Positions 1-6,512 of a stretch of DNA of 64,000 nt are shown in pieces; position 1 is the first letter of the stretch; each line of letters starts with the position of its first letter. The stretch comes from a virus: the IMG/VR virus record IMGVR_UViG_3300007504_000006, positions 1-64,000 of that record, one strand, 5' to 3'. The notes under the pieces are model-generated. The model had not been told where the DNA came from. It searched no databases and saw only the letters and a program-made list of their open reading frames with translations. The position numbers and the translations under genes were made by a program.

Positions 1-117
1 GAAAAAGTATTTTCTAGAAGTATTAAAGTAAATTATCCAAAATGTCCAAGGTGTAAGTCAGAAGATCTTTATCCTACATCATTTTTTGGTCGAATTGTTA
101 AAGAAGAAAGGAAGTAA
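1..117 (+). CDS. C-terminal end of a gene cut by the window edge; small zinc-ribbon-like protein
   Basis: The first reading frame is open from base 1 to a TAA at 115-117 and encodes the last 38 residues of a protein. The visible part contains a C-P-x-C knuckle (KCPRCK), which is typical of half a zinc ribbon, and ends in a basic tail (KEERK). The next gene starts two bases after the stop, with its Shine-Dalgarno sequence inside this end, so the two are probably translationally coupled. The function cannot be told from this fragment. Confidence 0.6.
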   Translation, partial: EKVFSRSIKVNYPKCPRCKSEDLYPTSFFGRIVKEERK

Positions 118-118
118 T

Positions 119-370
119 ATGAATGATTTTGAACGTGGTAAACGAGATGGCATGCGAGAAACACTTAATAAAGAACTAAAAAGTTCTGCAATGCGTATTG
201 CAATCCTTGAAGAAGATCTCGAAAGAGAGCGTAATAAGAAATGGAGTATTGTTCGCAAGTTAATCCTTGTTGAAATGGAAGGGTATGAAATTGATATGAT
301 TTTAGATGATAACGAAGAATTAACCCTTCATGATAAGATAGAACGAATCAAAGAAGGATTTACTGTATAA
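119..370 (+). CDS. Small charged helical protein of unknown function
   Basis: An 83-residue protein starting MNDFERGKRDG. I chose the ATG at 119 over the upstream in-frame start at 86 because an AGGAAG ribosome-binding site (109-114) sits just before it and because it follows the previous stop directly. The sequence is rich in Glu, Lys and Arg with a helical, coiled-coil-like stretch (residues about 15-45) and an acidic C-terminal half. No enzymatic motif is visible. It resembles the short helical accessory proteins common in T4-like genomes, but I recognise no family. Confidence 0.6.
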   Translation: MNDFERGKRDGMRETLNKELKSSAMRIAILEEDLERERNKKWSIVRKLILVEMEGYEIDMILDDNEELTLHDKIERIKEGFTV

Positions 371-373
371 ACA

Positions 374-381
374 GATAAATA
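374..381 (+). promoter_or_regulatory. T4-late-like promoter box (GATAAATA)
   Basis: GATAAATA lies 26 bases before the ATG at 407, in a gap between genes. It matches the T4-type late promoter core (TATAAATA) at seven of eight positions and resembles boxes before several virion genes in this window. Confidence 0.45.
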
Positions 382-406
382 ATTTTAAACAGTTTAGGAT
401 GTTTAA

Positions 407-1297
407 ATGAAAATTAATGAAGTATGCGAACGTATAAATGAAGTGGTAAACTTTAGTACAATGTCAGATGCTAAATTAAAAAGGTTTATTGCTAGTTTTG
501 GTTCTGGCGACGAACCGATGGGGCAAGTTGCAGGAATGCAATTAAAAGCCGCTAGAAAAGAAGCCAGGAAACGAGGAATATTAAATGAAGCATGTGATGC
601 AAATCAATGTGTAGTCCAAATGGGAACACAACGTGGTTTTAAATCAGGACAAGTAGATCCTAAACTTGTTGATGCTAGTGATGCTAGAGATGACGAGGTG
701 TACGATTGGGAAGGAACATTATCAGACAAGGATTTTGATACATATGATCGTACAAAAATGAAAACATATAGAGATACCGGTAGTAAATGGCAAGCTCATC
801 TAGCAGGAAAACGACAATTAAACAAACCTAAAACATTAATGCAAGCGGTCGGCGAAGCATCCCCTGATCTTCCTTCATCAAACTTTAAGCATACTGAAGA
901 ATTTAGTGTTGAGCACGGAAAAGAAATAGATTTTGCTAAATGGATTGCCCAGCAATTAGAAATAATGGGTGTTACACAAGAACAAGCAGAACGATTATAT
1001 AAAGCCTCAAAAGAAGGCGATTATAGTTGGGTTCATAGATTTGGGGCAAGTCCTAAACTTAAAGCACTTGTAGGTCATAATATTGGTACTGCGATGACAA
1101 GTAATGCAGTAGCAATTCACAATGGTATGGGTCTACATGCAGGTATATTAAAAATAAGTCCAAAACAAAATAGACCTCCATCACGCATTCCCGACGATTT
1201 ATTACCTGGTGGCCCTGACGACGACGAAGCAAGAGATCGTCGACGAGCTGCCGCATTTGGCCCTCCGGCCGATCCACGTGGAATTCAACCATATTAA
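407..1297 (+). CDS. Hypothetical protein, 296 aa, phage-type N-terminus
   Basis: I do not recognise this family. The protein starts MKINEVCERINE, a helical opening also seen in many T4-like phage proteins. The middle contains a clustered acidic segment (DASDARDDEVYDWEG, about residues 90-105). The C-terminal 50 residues are Pro/Gly/Asp/Arg-rich (for example LLPGGPDDDEARDRRR) and look disordered. There are no transmembrane segments and no signal peptide. It is preceded by a late-like promoter box and followed four bases later by a small coiled-coil gene, suggesting one transcript. A virion or prohead-associated role would fit the acidic low-complexity tail, but that is only inference. Confidence 0.6.
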   Translation: MKINEVCERINEVVNFSTMSDAKLKRFIASFGSGDEPMGQVAGMQLKAARKEARKRGILNEACDANQCVVQMGTQRGFKSGQVDPKLVDASDARDDEVYDWEGTLSDKDFDTYDRTKMKTYRDTGSKWQAHLAGKRQLNKPKTLMQAVGEASPDLPSSNFKHTEEFSVEHGKEIDFAKWIAQQLEIMGVTQEQAERLYKASKEGDYSWVHRFGASPKLKALVGHNIGTAMTSNAVAIHNGMGLHAGILKISPKQNRPPSRIPDDLLPGGPDDDEARDRRRAAAFGPPADPRGIQPY

Positions 1298-1300
1298 TAT

Positions 1301-1516
1301 ATGAAAAAACTTTTAGATCAACTACGAGTTGTTTTAGAAAAAAACGAAGCTCGCATCCACGAACTCGTAGGTAAATGTGACGAGCTAGAACACGAAAATG
1401 ATATTCTTCGTATTAGACTAGAAAACAAAGGACTTCATGTACCCACTAACTATACTAAATCAAGAAGGTACCATGACAATAGCAGAGCCCAAAGAGAGTT
1501 CGACTGTAATTTTTGA
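1301..1516 (+). CDS. Small coiled-coil protein
   Basis: A 71-residue protein. The first 48 residues form a clear heptad-type coiled coil rich in Leu, Glu and Lys (for example LEHENDILRIRLENK), followed by a short polar tail with Arg, Asn and Tyr. It begins four bases after the previous stop and its end overlaps the next gene by 44 bases in another frame. No family is recognisable. An oligomeric scaffold or chaperone role is possible but not shown by the sequence. Confidence 0.5.
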   Translation: MKKLLDQLRVVLEKNEARIHELVGKCDELEHENDILRIRLENKGLHVPTNYTKSRRYHDNSRAQREFDCNF

Positions 1517-1865
1517 TTGGGCAAATAAATGGCATAGAGCATTTAAAAAAATAGAACATCATGGACCAGAATTTACAACTATTCGAGTTTATAAAAATGT
1601 AGTTTGTAGAGACGGTTTTACATTTTCCCTCCAAGCAGGTCCTTCACATTATTCCGAACCAAAAGCAGTAGCGAACGAATACGAAGCGTGGGAAATAGGA
1701 TTTCCTTCTGACGAAGAACCGTTATGGATGGAATGGCAAGAGCCAGGTAATGAACCAACTGAAAGTGTATATGGTTGGGTACCTAATAATGTTGTTAATG
1801 CAGTAATTCAAAGACATGGTGGTATAGATGAAAGAGAGTTTATTACAGCCAAGCTCTTAAAATAA
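1473..1865 (+). CDS. Hypothetical protein, 130 aa
   Basis: I chose the ATG at 1473 (MTIAEPKESSTV) because AGAAGG lies just upstream; an earlier in-frame ATG at 1437 sits within the preceding gene and lacks a binding site. The protein is mixed alpha/beta with many aromatic residues. A phrase near residues 60-65 (EAWEIGFPSDE) vaguely recalls the start of the protein at 3487 (YEAWVKCHPDD), but this is weak. No catalytic motif or signal peptide is visible. Function unknown. Confidence 0.55.
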   Translation: MTIAEPKESSTVIFDWANKWHRAFKKIEHHGPEFTTIRVYKNVVCRDGFTFSLQAGPSHYSEPKAVANEYEAWEIGFPSDEEPLWMEWQEPGNEPTESVYGWVPNNVVNAVIQRHGGIDEREFITAKLLK

Positions 1866-1868
1866 ATA
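1861..1868 (+). promoter_or_regulatory. Possible late-like box (AATAAATA), weak
   Basis: AATAAATA overlaps the stop of the preceding gene and lies only five bases before the ATG at 1874. If used, it would give a very short or no leader for that gene, so it may instead serve prs at 2053, or be a chance match in AT-rich DNA. Confidence 0.2.
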
Positions 1869-1873
1869 CATTT

Positions 1874-2038
1874 ATGACAGGACCACATATTGAAGATCAT
1901 TTAACAGAAACCGCTGAAGTAGAACAAGAGCGTGATTATTATAGAGAACAATATGAGGCCGTGCAAAAAGAACTTGAGGTAGTAAAAAAAGAACTATACC
2001 AAATTAAAAAAATTTATTTTAAAGATGGTCATTTTTAA
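1874..2038 (+). CDS. Very small coiled-coil protein, 54 aa
   Basis: An ATG at 1874 opens a 54-codon frame that ends at TAA 2036-2038 and fills the gap before prs. The product is a single amphipathic, strongly charged helix (for example VEQERDYYREQYEAVQKE) ending in KDGHF. The coding-like composition and fit between neighbours support it, although no strong ribosome-binding site precedes it. It resembles the small coiled-coil protein at 1301 in style but not in sequence. Function unknown. Confidence 0.45.
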   Translation: MTGPHIEDHLTETAEVEQERDYYREQYEAVQKELEVVKKELYQIKKIYFKDGHF

Positions 2039-2052
2039 TTCAGAAACTATTT

Positions 2053-2979
2053 ATGAAACTGATTACAGGTAACGCAAATACAAAACTTGCTACTGATATT
2101 GCTAATATTGCCGGCGTTGAATTATGCGAAACTCTAGTAACTAGATTCGCCGACAATGAAATATGGGTAGAAATAAAAGACAACATTCGTGGTGAAGATG
2201 TTTTCCTCATCCAAAGCACATGCAATCCCGCCAACGACAACTTAATGGAATTATTAATAATGGTTGATGCTTGTAAAAGAGCAAGTGCAGGTCGAATTAC
2301 GGCTGTAATACCTTATTATGGTTATGCTAGACAAGATAGAAAACCAGCAGGACGATCACCTATTAGTGCCAAACTTGTTGCTAATATGTTAGAAGCGGCA
2401 GGGGTAGATCGTATGCTAACTATGGATTTACATGCAGGTCAAATTCAAGGTTTTTTTGATATTCCTGTAGATAATCTATATGCCCAACCATTATTTGTTG
2501 AAGACTTATTATCAAGCCCAATGATTAGTGCTGGTAATGCAATAATAGTTTCACCAGATGCAGGCGGAGTTCCCAGAGCAAGAGCAATAGCAAAAAAATT
2601 AAATCTAGATATTGCAATTATAGATAAAAGACGAGATAGGGCTAATGAGTCCGAAGCAATGAACGTCATAGGAGACGTAAAGGGGAAGCAATGCATCATC
2701 GTCGACGACATAATAGATACAGGTGGGACATTAGTAAAAGCCGCACAGGCATTAATAAGCGAAGGCGCCGAAGAAGTGGAAGCATATATAACACACGGTG
2801 TATTAAGCAAAGGCGGAGCGAAGAGGATGGAAAAATCAGCTCTGAATAGATTAGTAATAACTGATACTATTCCTGCACCTGAAAATAAAGTACTAAAAGT
2901 CATTTCAGTTGCGAATATATTTACTGAAGCAATTCGCAGAGTACATCATGATGAATCAATATCAGTATTATTTGAATAA
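2053..2979 (+). CDS. prs: Ribose-phosphate pyrophosphokinase (PRPP synthetase)
   Basis: A full-length 308-residue class I PRPP synthetase, close to the roughly 315 residues of bacterial enzymes. It makes phosphoribosyl pyrophosphate from ribose-5-phosphate and ATP for nucleotide and NAD synthesis. Visible motifs include the N-terminal ATP-site stretch RFADNEIW (about residue 31), IPYYGYARQDRKPAGR (about 87-102), the catalytic loop DKRRDRANES (about 190) and the PRPP-binding loop VDDIIDTGGTL (about 213-223). All key residues appear intact, so it is probably active. The stop overlaps the next ATG (TAATG). In the phage it would act as an auxiliary metabolic gene raising PRPP supply; I see no nicotinamide phosphoribosyltransferase in this window. 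Confidence 0.97.
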   Translation: MKLITGNANTKLATDIANIAGVELCETLVTRFADNEIWVEIKDNIRGEDVFLIQSTCNPANDNLMELLIMVDACKRASAGRITAVIPYYGYARQDRKPAGRSPISAKLVANMLEAAGVDRMLTMDLHAGQIQGFFDIPVDNLYAQPLFVEDLLSSPMISAGNAIIVSPDAGGVPRARAIAKKLNLDIAIIDKRRDRANESEAMNVIGDVKGKQCIIVDDIIDTGGTLVKAAQALISEGAEEVEAYITHGVLSKGGAKRMEKSALNRLVITDTIPAPENKVLKVISVANIFTEAIRRVHHDESISVLFE

Positions 2980-3485
2980 TGGTTATAGATAATTTTTTAG
3001 ATATCGAATCTTTTCGTGAGATTCAAACAATATTATTAAGTGAAGAACCCCACTGGCACTACCAAGATTTTTTGGGTGTATCGACGGACCAAACTAATCA
3101 GTTTTATTTTAGCCATGGCTTCTATGAAGGGTACACATGGATATCACCATTGGCCAGAGTATTAGAGCCATTATTAGAAAAAATTAAACCTATTTGTATT
3201 CTTAATATAAGGGCAAATCTTGTAACTAGAACAAGCGAAATAATAGAAGCCAGTCTTCATTCAGATCTAAAAGGTGTTATATCAGATGAACATAAATTAA
3301 AACAATGGACTACATCAGTATTTTATATAAACGATACTAAAGGTTATACAAAACTTTCAGATGGAACGAAGATTGAATGCAAAGCAAATAGATTATTAAC
3401 TATGTCAAGTGATACTGAACATCTAGGAGCAACATGCACAGATCAAAAACGAAGGGTAATTATAAATTTAAATTATTTTAAATAG
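2979..3485 (+). CDS. 2-oxoglutarate/Fe(II) oxygenase-like protein
   Basis: A 168-residue protein with the layout of a small 2OG-Fe(II) dioxygenase of the prolyl-hydroxylase type. The iron site is suggested by H-x-D in LHSDL (about residue 93), and the distal His and 2OG-binding Arg by TEHLGATCTDQKRRVIINLN near the C-terminus. The segment TTSVFYIND between them matches the core beta-strand that usually precedes the Gly turn. It overlaps prs by one base. The substrate is unknown; phage members of this superfamily may modify proteins or nucleobases. Three more proteins of the superfamily, probably of a different subfamily, occur at 7359, 38064 and 38812. Confidence 0.7.
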   Translation: MVIDNFLDIESFREIQTILLSEEPHWHYQDFLGVSTDQTNQFYFSHGFYEGYTWISPLARVLEPLLEKIKPICILNIRANLVTRTSEIIEASLHSDLKGVISDEHKLKQWTTSVFYINDTKGYTKLSDGTKIECKANRLLTMSSDTEHLGATCTDQKRRVIINLNYFK

Positions 3486-3486
3486 A

Positions 3487-4098
3487 ATGTACGATTACGA
3501 AGCGTGGGTAAAGTGTCATCCAGATGATTTATGGATATTCGACAAACTCATTCTTGCCAAAAAATTAGGATATTTATGCGGACCAGCAGATGTAGCAGTA
3601 CCAAAATCAGATAATTATATAGTTAGACCTTGTGTTAACCTTGCAGGTATGGGCATAGGTGCAGAATTGCGTTTTTTAGAAAAAGGAAGATGGGATTTAG
3701 AACCAGGTTATTTTTGGTGCAAACCTTTTAAAGGTAGACATTTAAGTGTTGATTATGCAATAGATCCTAGCTCACGTACAATAGAACAAGGCGAAACCAT
3801 TGAAGGTTTTAGAAGCCCTGCAAATCCATTATGGAAATTTGATAAATGGATTCGTGTTAAAGATAAATTAAAAATTAACTTCATGTTAACAAAGCTCAAA
3901 GGTTCCTACGAGCATATAAATTGTGAATTTATAGGTGGTAAACTTATAGAAATGCATTTACGACACAATACAGAAATGGGCGATTATAATGAGATAATCC
4001 CTGTATGGGAAGACGAACTTGCTTCCACGACTCCTCCTGACGGATACACCTATGTCGAAGATAAAGATTACAATAGACTCGGTTTTTTCAAACGTTAA
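3487..4098 (+). CDS. Hypothetical protein, possibly ATP-grasp-like
   Basis: A 203-residue protein beginning MYDYEAWVKCHPDDLW. Two stretches recall the ATP-grasp fold: an early strand NYIVRPCVNLAGMGIGA (about residues 43-59), resembling a nucleotide-binding Gly-rich strand, and a late segment EFIGGKLIEMHLRHN (about 147-161), resembling the metal-binding strand of ATP-grasp ligases. No full motif set can be confirmed by eye. It starts two bases after the oxygenase stop and its end overlaps the next gene, so it is part of the prs transcript. If it is an ATP-grasp ligase, its substrates are unknown. Confidence 0.45.
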   Translation: MYDYEAWVKCHPDDLWIFDKLILAKKLGYLCGPADVAVPKSDNYIVRPCVNLAGMGIGAELRFLEKGRWDLEPGYFWCKPFKGRHLSVDYAIDPSSRTIEQGETIEGFRSPANPLWKFDKWIRVKDKLKINFMLTKLKGSYEHINCEFIGGKLIEMHLRHNTEMGDYNEIIPVWEDELASTTPPDGYTYVEDKDYNRLGFFKR

Positions 4099-4360
4099 AG
4101 AATACTTCAAAGAAAGTTACAGACTAAGCCCGCTGGCATTTTATTGTGAAATAGGCGAAGCAACTCTTGTTTGCGGTGCCAGTGCAATATTAACATATAC
4201 TGTATTAGATCCTGCTACTAAAATATTCATACCTATGATGTTTGTAGGCAGTATTTTAGGTGTTATTAGTACATTTAATCGTAAAGCGGCTTTTGCAATT
4301 TTTCTTACTAGTTGGTTTGTAGTAATGAATTCTATTGCATTAATTAAACTTTTTGGTTGA
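4052..4360 (+). CDS. Small integral membrane protein
   Basis: A 102-residue protein starting MSKIKITIDSVF at 4052. The longer in-frame start at 4019 lies deeper in the preceding gene and adds a stretch with no recognisable signal. Three hydrophobic segments suggest transmembrane helices: about residues 30-50 (LVCGASAILTYTV), 55-75 (IFIPMMFVGSILGVIS) and 80-100 (AIFLTSWFVVMNSIALI). The amphipathic N-terminus is probably cytoplasmic. It overlaps the preceding gene by 47 bases. No family was recognised. Its position before the lipoprotein operon hints at envelope-related functions in this region, but this is inference. Confidence 0.6.
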   Translation: MSKIKITIDSVFSNVKEYFKESYRLSPLAFYCEIGEATLVCGASAILTYTVLDPATKIFIPMMFVGSILGVISTFNRKAAFAIFLTSWFVVMNSIALIKLFG

Positions 4361-4384
4361 CAAATATCTTAAAGATAGTATAAT
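4357..4384 (+). promoter_or_regulatory. Strong sigma70-type promoter
   Basis: A perfect -35 box TTGACA (4357-4362) and a perfect -10 box TATAAT (4379-4384) are separated by 16 bases. Transcription should start near 4391 and cover the genes at 4418, 4672 and 5277. This is a host-RNA-polymerase-type promoter, unlike the late boxes elsewhere, so the operon is probably expressed early. Confidence 0.8.
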
Positions 4385-4417
4385 ATATGTATTAGTTAAA
4401 CTTTATTGGAGTTCTCA

Positions 4418-4675
4418 ATGAACGATAATGAATGGGATTTTGTACATGAAGATGTGGCTCTAGAAAATATTAATTTATTTGATATGGAACCACAACAAAA
4501 GTTTAACGATACACATTGCTTGGCACATATTATGTGTTGGGCAGGTGCGTTTCCTAGTGTTTCTCAGGCTAGGAAGAACGGATGGGATCGTCCTGTCCCT
4601 TTTGGGTTTTCTGAATTTAAAGTAGGTAAACGCAAAAGATGTATTTTCATCCTTAATCGAATAGGAGAAAAATGA
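4418..4675 (+). CDS. Small hypothetical protein, first gene of the lipoprotein operon
   Basis: An 85-residue protein starting MNDNEWDFVHED. The ATG at 4418 is chosen because GGAG at 4408-4411 precedes it; an upstream in-frame TTG would overlap that site. The N-terminal third is acidic, the middle has Cys and His residues (DTHCLAHIMCW), and the C-terminus is basic (FKVGKRKRCIFILN), which could be a nucleic-acid-binding or beta-hairpin surface. The last bases overlap the next start (ATGA). It is the leader gene behind a strong sigma70-type promoter. Function unknown. Confidence 0.65.
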   Translation: MNDNEWDFVHEDVALENINLFDMEPQQKFNDTHCLAHIMCWAGAFPSVSQARKNGWDRPVPFGFSEFKVGKRKRCIFILNRIGEK

Positions 4676-5280
4676 GGTATTTTTATTTGGTGCTTGTAGC
4701 ACTTTTAACTGTTGGTTGTTCCAGCAAACAAGAATTGGTTAAAGAGGCCCTTAATAGTGTAGGTGATCGCCCTGGTTGGGTTATGGTACCACCTGGTCCA
4801 GAGGGTAACCAACTTTACTTTGTAGGTACAAGTGCTTTGTATGGCACTGAAAAACATGCCCGCAGAGATGCAAAGCGGGATGCAATCCGGGAAATGTCAG
4901 AATACGTTCGTGTTCTTAATAAGAACAAATTTGAACGAGCGAGTGTTACATATGGCATGGATAGTTTTGTAGTTATGCCTACTGTAAGTGAGCGTAACTT
5001 TGAAAAAATTATGAGTGCATCTACTGCAAACTTTTTGCGTGTACAAGAGATGTACTTTGAACGTGAAGCAGATGCCGCAGGTGTTCCCGGCTACAAATAC
5101 TTTGTACTAACTGGTATTAGCAAAACTGATCTTGAAACAGCATTGCAATCAAATGCAAAAGCCAATGCTGAAGATGCCCAAAAAGCAATGGGGCTTGCTA
5201 GTACTGAAGCGGCAAAGGCACAATGGAAAAATGCCCGTGATTTTTGGAAAGAACTTGCTGAAGATGGCTTTGTACGATGA
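4672..5280 (+). CDS. Lipoprotein, LPP20-like, first of a tandem pair
   Basis: A 202-residue protein with a clear lipoprotein signal: a hydrophobic leader (FYLVLVALL) followed by the lipobox LTVGC with the lipidated Cys at about residue 16. AGGAGAAA precedes the start, and the ATGA overlap with the previous gene indicates coupling. The mature part has a short strand GWVMVPPGP, then NQLYFVGTS and a helix with KRDAIREM, an arrangement resembling LPP20-type outer-membrane lipoproteins. The C-terminus is an alanine-rich helix. The neighbouring protein at 5277 is a clear paralogue. Phage lipoproteins often act in superinfection exclusion or lysis; which one applies here is not shown by the sequence. 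Confidence 0.75.
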   Translation: MRYFYLVLVALLTVGCSSKQELVKEALNSVGDRPGWVMVPPGPEGNQLYFVGTSALYGTEKHARRDAKRDAIREMSEYVRVLNKNKFERASVTYGMDSFVVMPTVSERNFEKIMSASTANFLRVQEMYFEREADAAGVPGYKYFVLTGISKTDLETALQSNAKANAEDAQKAMGLASTEAAKAQWKNARDFWKELAEDGFVR

Positions 5281-6206
5281 ACAAACTATTCGCAATCCTA
5301 CTAGGGGCCTCCCTAGTAGGTTGTGCCTCAACGGCACACAAGCAACCAGTTTTAATATCAGACGATTCTAAACCTAGTTGGGTTGAAGAATACGAATTAG
5401 AAGATTCCACTCACCTGTTTTTTACAGGTATATCCACAAAATATGCAGAAGAACGCAAGGCACTCAAAGACGCCAAATATGATGCTTTGTCTAAATTTTT
5501 AGACTATTGTGGTTTGCATACTAAATTGCATGAAAAGTATATTTCACAAGTAGATGGAAATACTGCAAATGTATTAACAGCCACAAATAAAATAGAAACA
5601 CGCCTAGAAACAAATTCTGAAGCACAAGTAGGACAATTCCGTATTGTTAAAAAATACATGGAAGTATATAATGGTACTAGAGGTAAATTCTATAAAATGT
5701 ATGTATTTGCTAGTGTACCAAAAACTGAAGTTGCTTTAGTTAAAGCATGGAAAAAAGAAAACGATCTACAAAAAATTACCAAACTTAAATCGATTAATAG
5801 TGAGCAATCTGAAATAATAGTACAAACAAGTGAAGAGCTCAATGCGGTACAAAAACAGCTCGAACAATTAACATTTTTAAAAGAACGTGTTTCTGTACTA
5901 TCTATTGAAAATACCGAGCTCATAACTGAAAACAAACAGTTAAAGGAAACATTTCATAAGGACAAGGAAACAATAGAACATCTAACTGTTAGAGTAGATA
6001 AATTAACAAAAGTTAATAAAATATTAAAAGATGATAATGACGATGTTCAAGTTATAAGAAAAAATCTTATAGATGCTTTAAAAACTGCTGAATACATGAC
6101 ACATGAAGCAGAGCATTGGAGAGAAAAATATTATAATAAAGGGCCAGGGGAAGCTCTTGCAGAATTGCTTGGTGTGAAAGAAAGGCCTGTAATAGTTATA
6201 GATTAA
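5277..6206 (+). CDS. Lipoprotein with LPP20-like head and long coiled coil, second of a tandem pair
   Basis: A 309-residue protein with a lipoprotein signal (LFAILLGASLVGC, lipidated Cys at about residue 16) and the same opening pattern as its upstream neighbour: KPSWVEEYELEDSTHLFFTG, followed by a helix with KDAKYDALSKF. It differs in carrying a coiled coil over about residues 165-275 and a short C-terminal domain (GPGEALAELLGV). It overlaps the upstream stop by four bases (ATGA) and ends convergently against the leftward operon with a four-base overlap. A coiled-coil lipoprotein could span the periplasm, as o-spanins do, but no partner i-spanin is visible here. Confidence 0.75.
   Translation: MNKLFAILLGASLVGCASTAHKQPVLISDDSKPSWVEEYELEDSTHLFFTGISTKYAEERKALKDAKYDALSKFLDYCGLHTKLHEKYISQVDGNTANVLTATNKIETRLETNSEAQVGQFRIVKKYMEVYNGTRGKFYKMYVFASVPKTEVALVKAWKKENDLQKITKLKSINSEQSEIIVQTSEELNAVQKQLEQLTFLKERVSVLSIENTELITENKQLKETFHKDKETIEHLTVRVDKLTKVNKILKDDNDDVQVIRKNLIDALKTAEYMTHEAEHWREKYYNKGPGEALAELLGVKERPVIVID
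5297..5320 (+). other. Intragenic 10-bp perfect hairpin in the signal-peptide region
   Basis: CCTACTAGGG (5297-5306) and CCCTAGTAGG (5311-5320) are perfect complements around a four-base GCCT loop, beginning 20 bases after the start codon of the second lipoprotein gene. It is not followed by a T run, so it is not a normal terminator. It may modulate translation or mRNA stability of the second cistron relative to the first. Confidence 0.5.
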
Positions 6207-6487
6207 ACTTCAGTTAATGCTAATTTATATTGTTTACCAGTTTTTTTATTAATTACAAATATATCATTCTCGCCTTCTTGGATCACCCAAGAACCTTTAG
6301 TCCCGTCTACATCATTTCCTGAACGATTAGGTTTATCATTAGACATAATCACGTCAGCAGTACTAAGATCGTTGCACGTTATATCTTCAAACTCAACATT
6401 GTCACCTGGACCTAATCCTTGGGCTACTTGACCTACAACATTATCATCAAAAACTCTTGTAGTTCCAATATAAAGTTTCTTTGCCAT
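6203..6487 (-). CDS. Small fibre-tip-like protein, paralogue of a large fibre C-terminus
   Basis: A 94-residue protein, the last gene of the leftward block. From about residue 35 on it is nearly the same as the last 65 residues of the 1,089-residue fibre at 13167-16436: both contain the order ITCND, STAD, IMSNDKP, RSGN, VDGTKGSWV, QEGE and a closing INxxxGKxYK strand. The first 34 residues (MAKKLYIGTTRVFDD) are unique and resemble a fibre entry strand. It has its own late-like box upstream (6506-6512). It may be a separate tip protein, a trimer cap or a residue of fibre-tip exchange. Confidence 0.75.
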   Translation of the reverse strand: MAKKLYIGTTRVFDDNVVGQVAQGLGPGDNVEFEDITCNDLSTADVIMSNDKPNRSGNDVDGTKGSWVIQEGENDIFVINKKTGKQYKLALTEV

Positions 6488-6505
6488 TATTTTTTTCCTA
6501 TAAAA

Positions 6506-6512
6506 TATTTAG
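6506..6512 (-). promoter_or_regulatory. Late-like promoter box CTAAATA on the minus strand
   Basis: Reading leftward, CTAAATA lies about 20 bases upstream of the ATG of the small fibre-tip-like gene and overlaps the stop of the preceding permease-like gene. The core matches the CTAAATA form reported for late promoters of marine T4-like phages. Confidence 0.4.

Noticed and set aside
2445-2903. Reverse frame of 152 codons opposite prs
   Set aside because: It lies wholly within the well-conserved prs gene and has no recognisable motif.
2053-2979. Evidence of a bacterial chromosome (prs is a housekeeping gene)
   Set aside because: It sits in a compact run with phage-type small genes and the window is dominated by T4-like virion genes. 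Phage-encoded prs is known.
4406-4417. TTG start for the first gene of the lipoprotein operon
   Set aside because: It would overlap the GGAG ribosome-binding site of the ATG at 4418, which is the better start.
5297-5320. Hairpin as a transcription terminator
   Set aside because: No T run follows and it lies in the coding region of the second lipoprotein.
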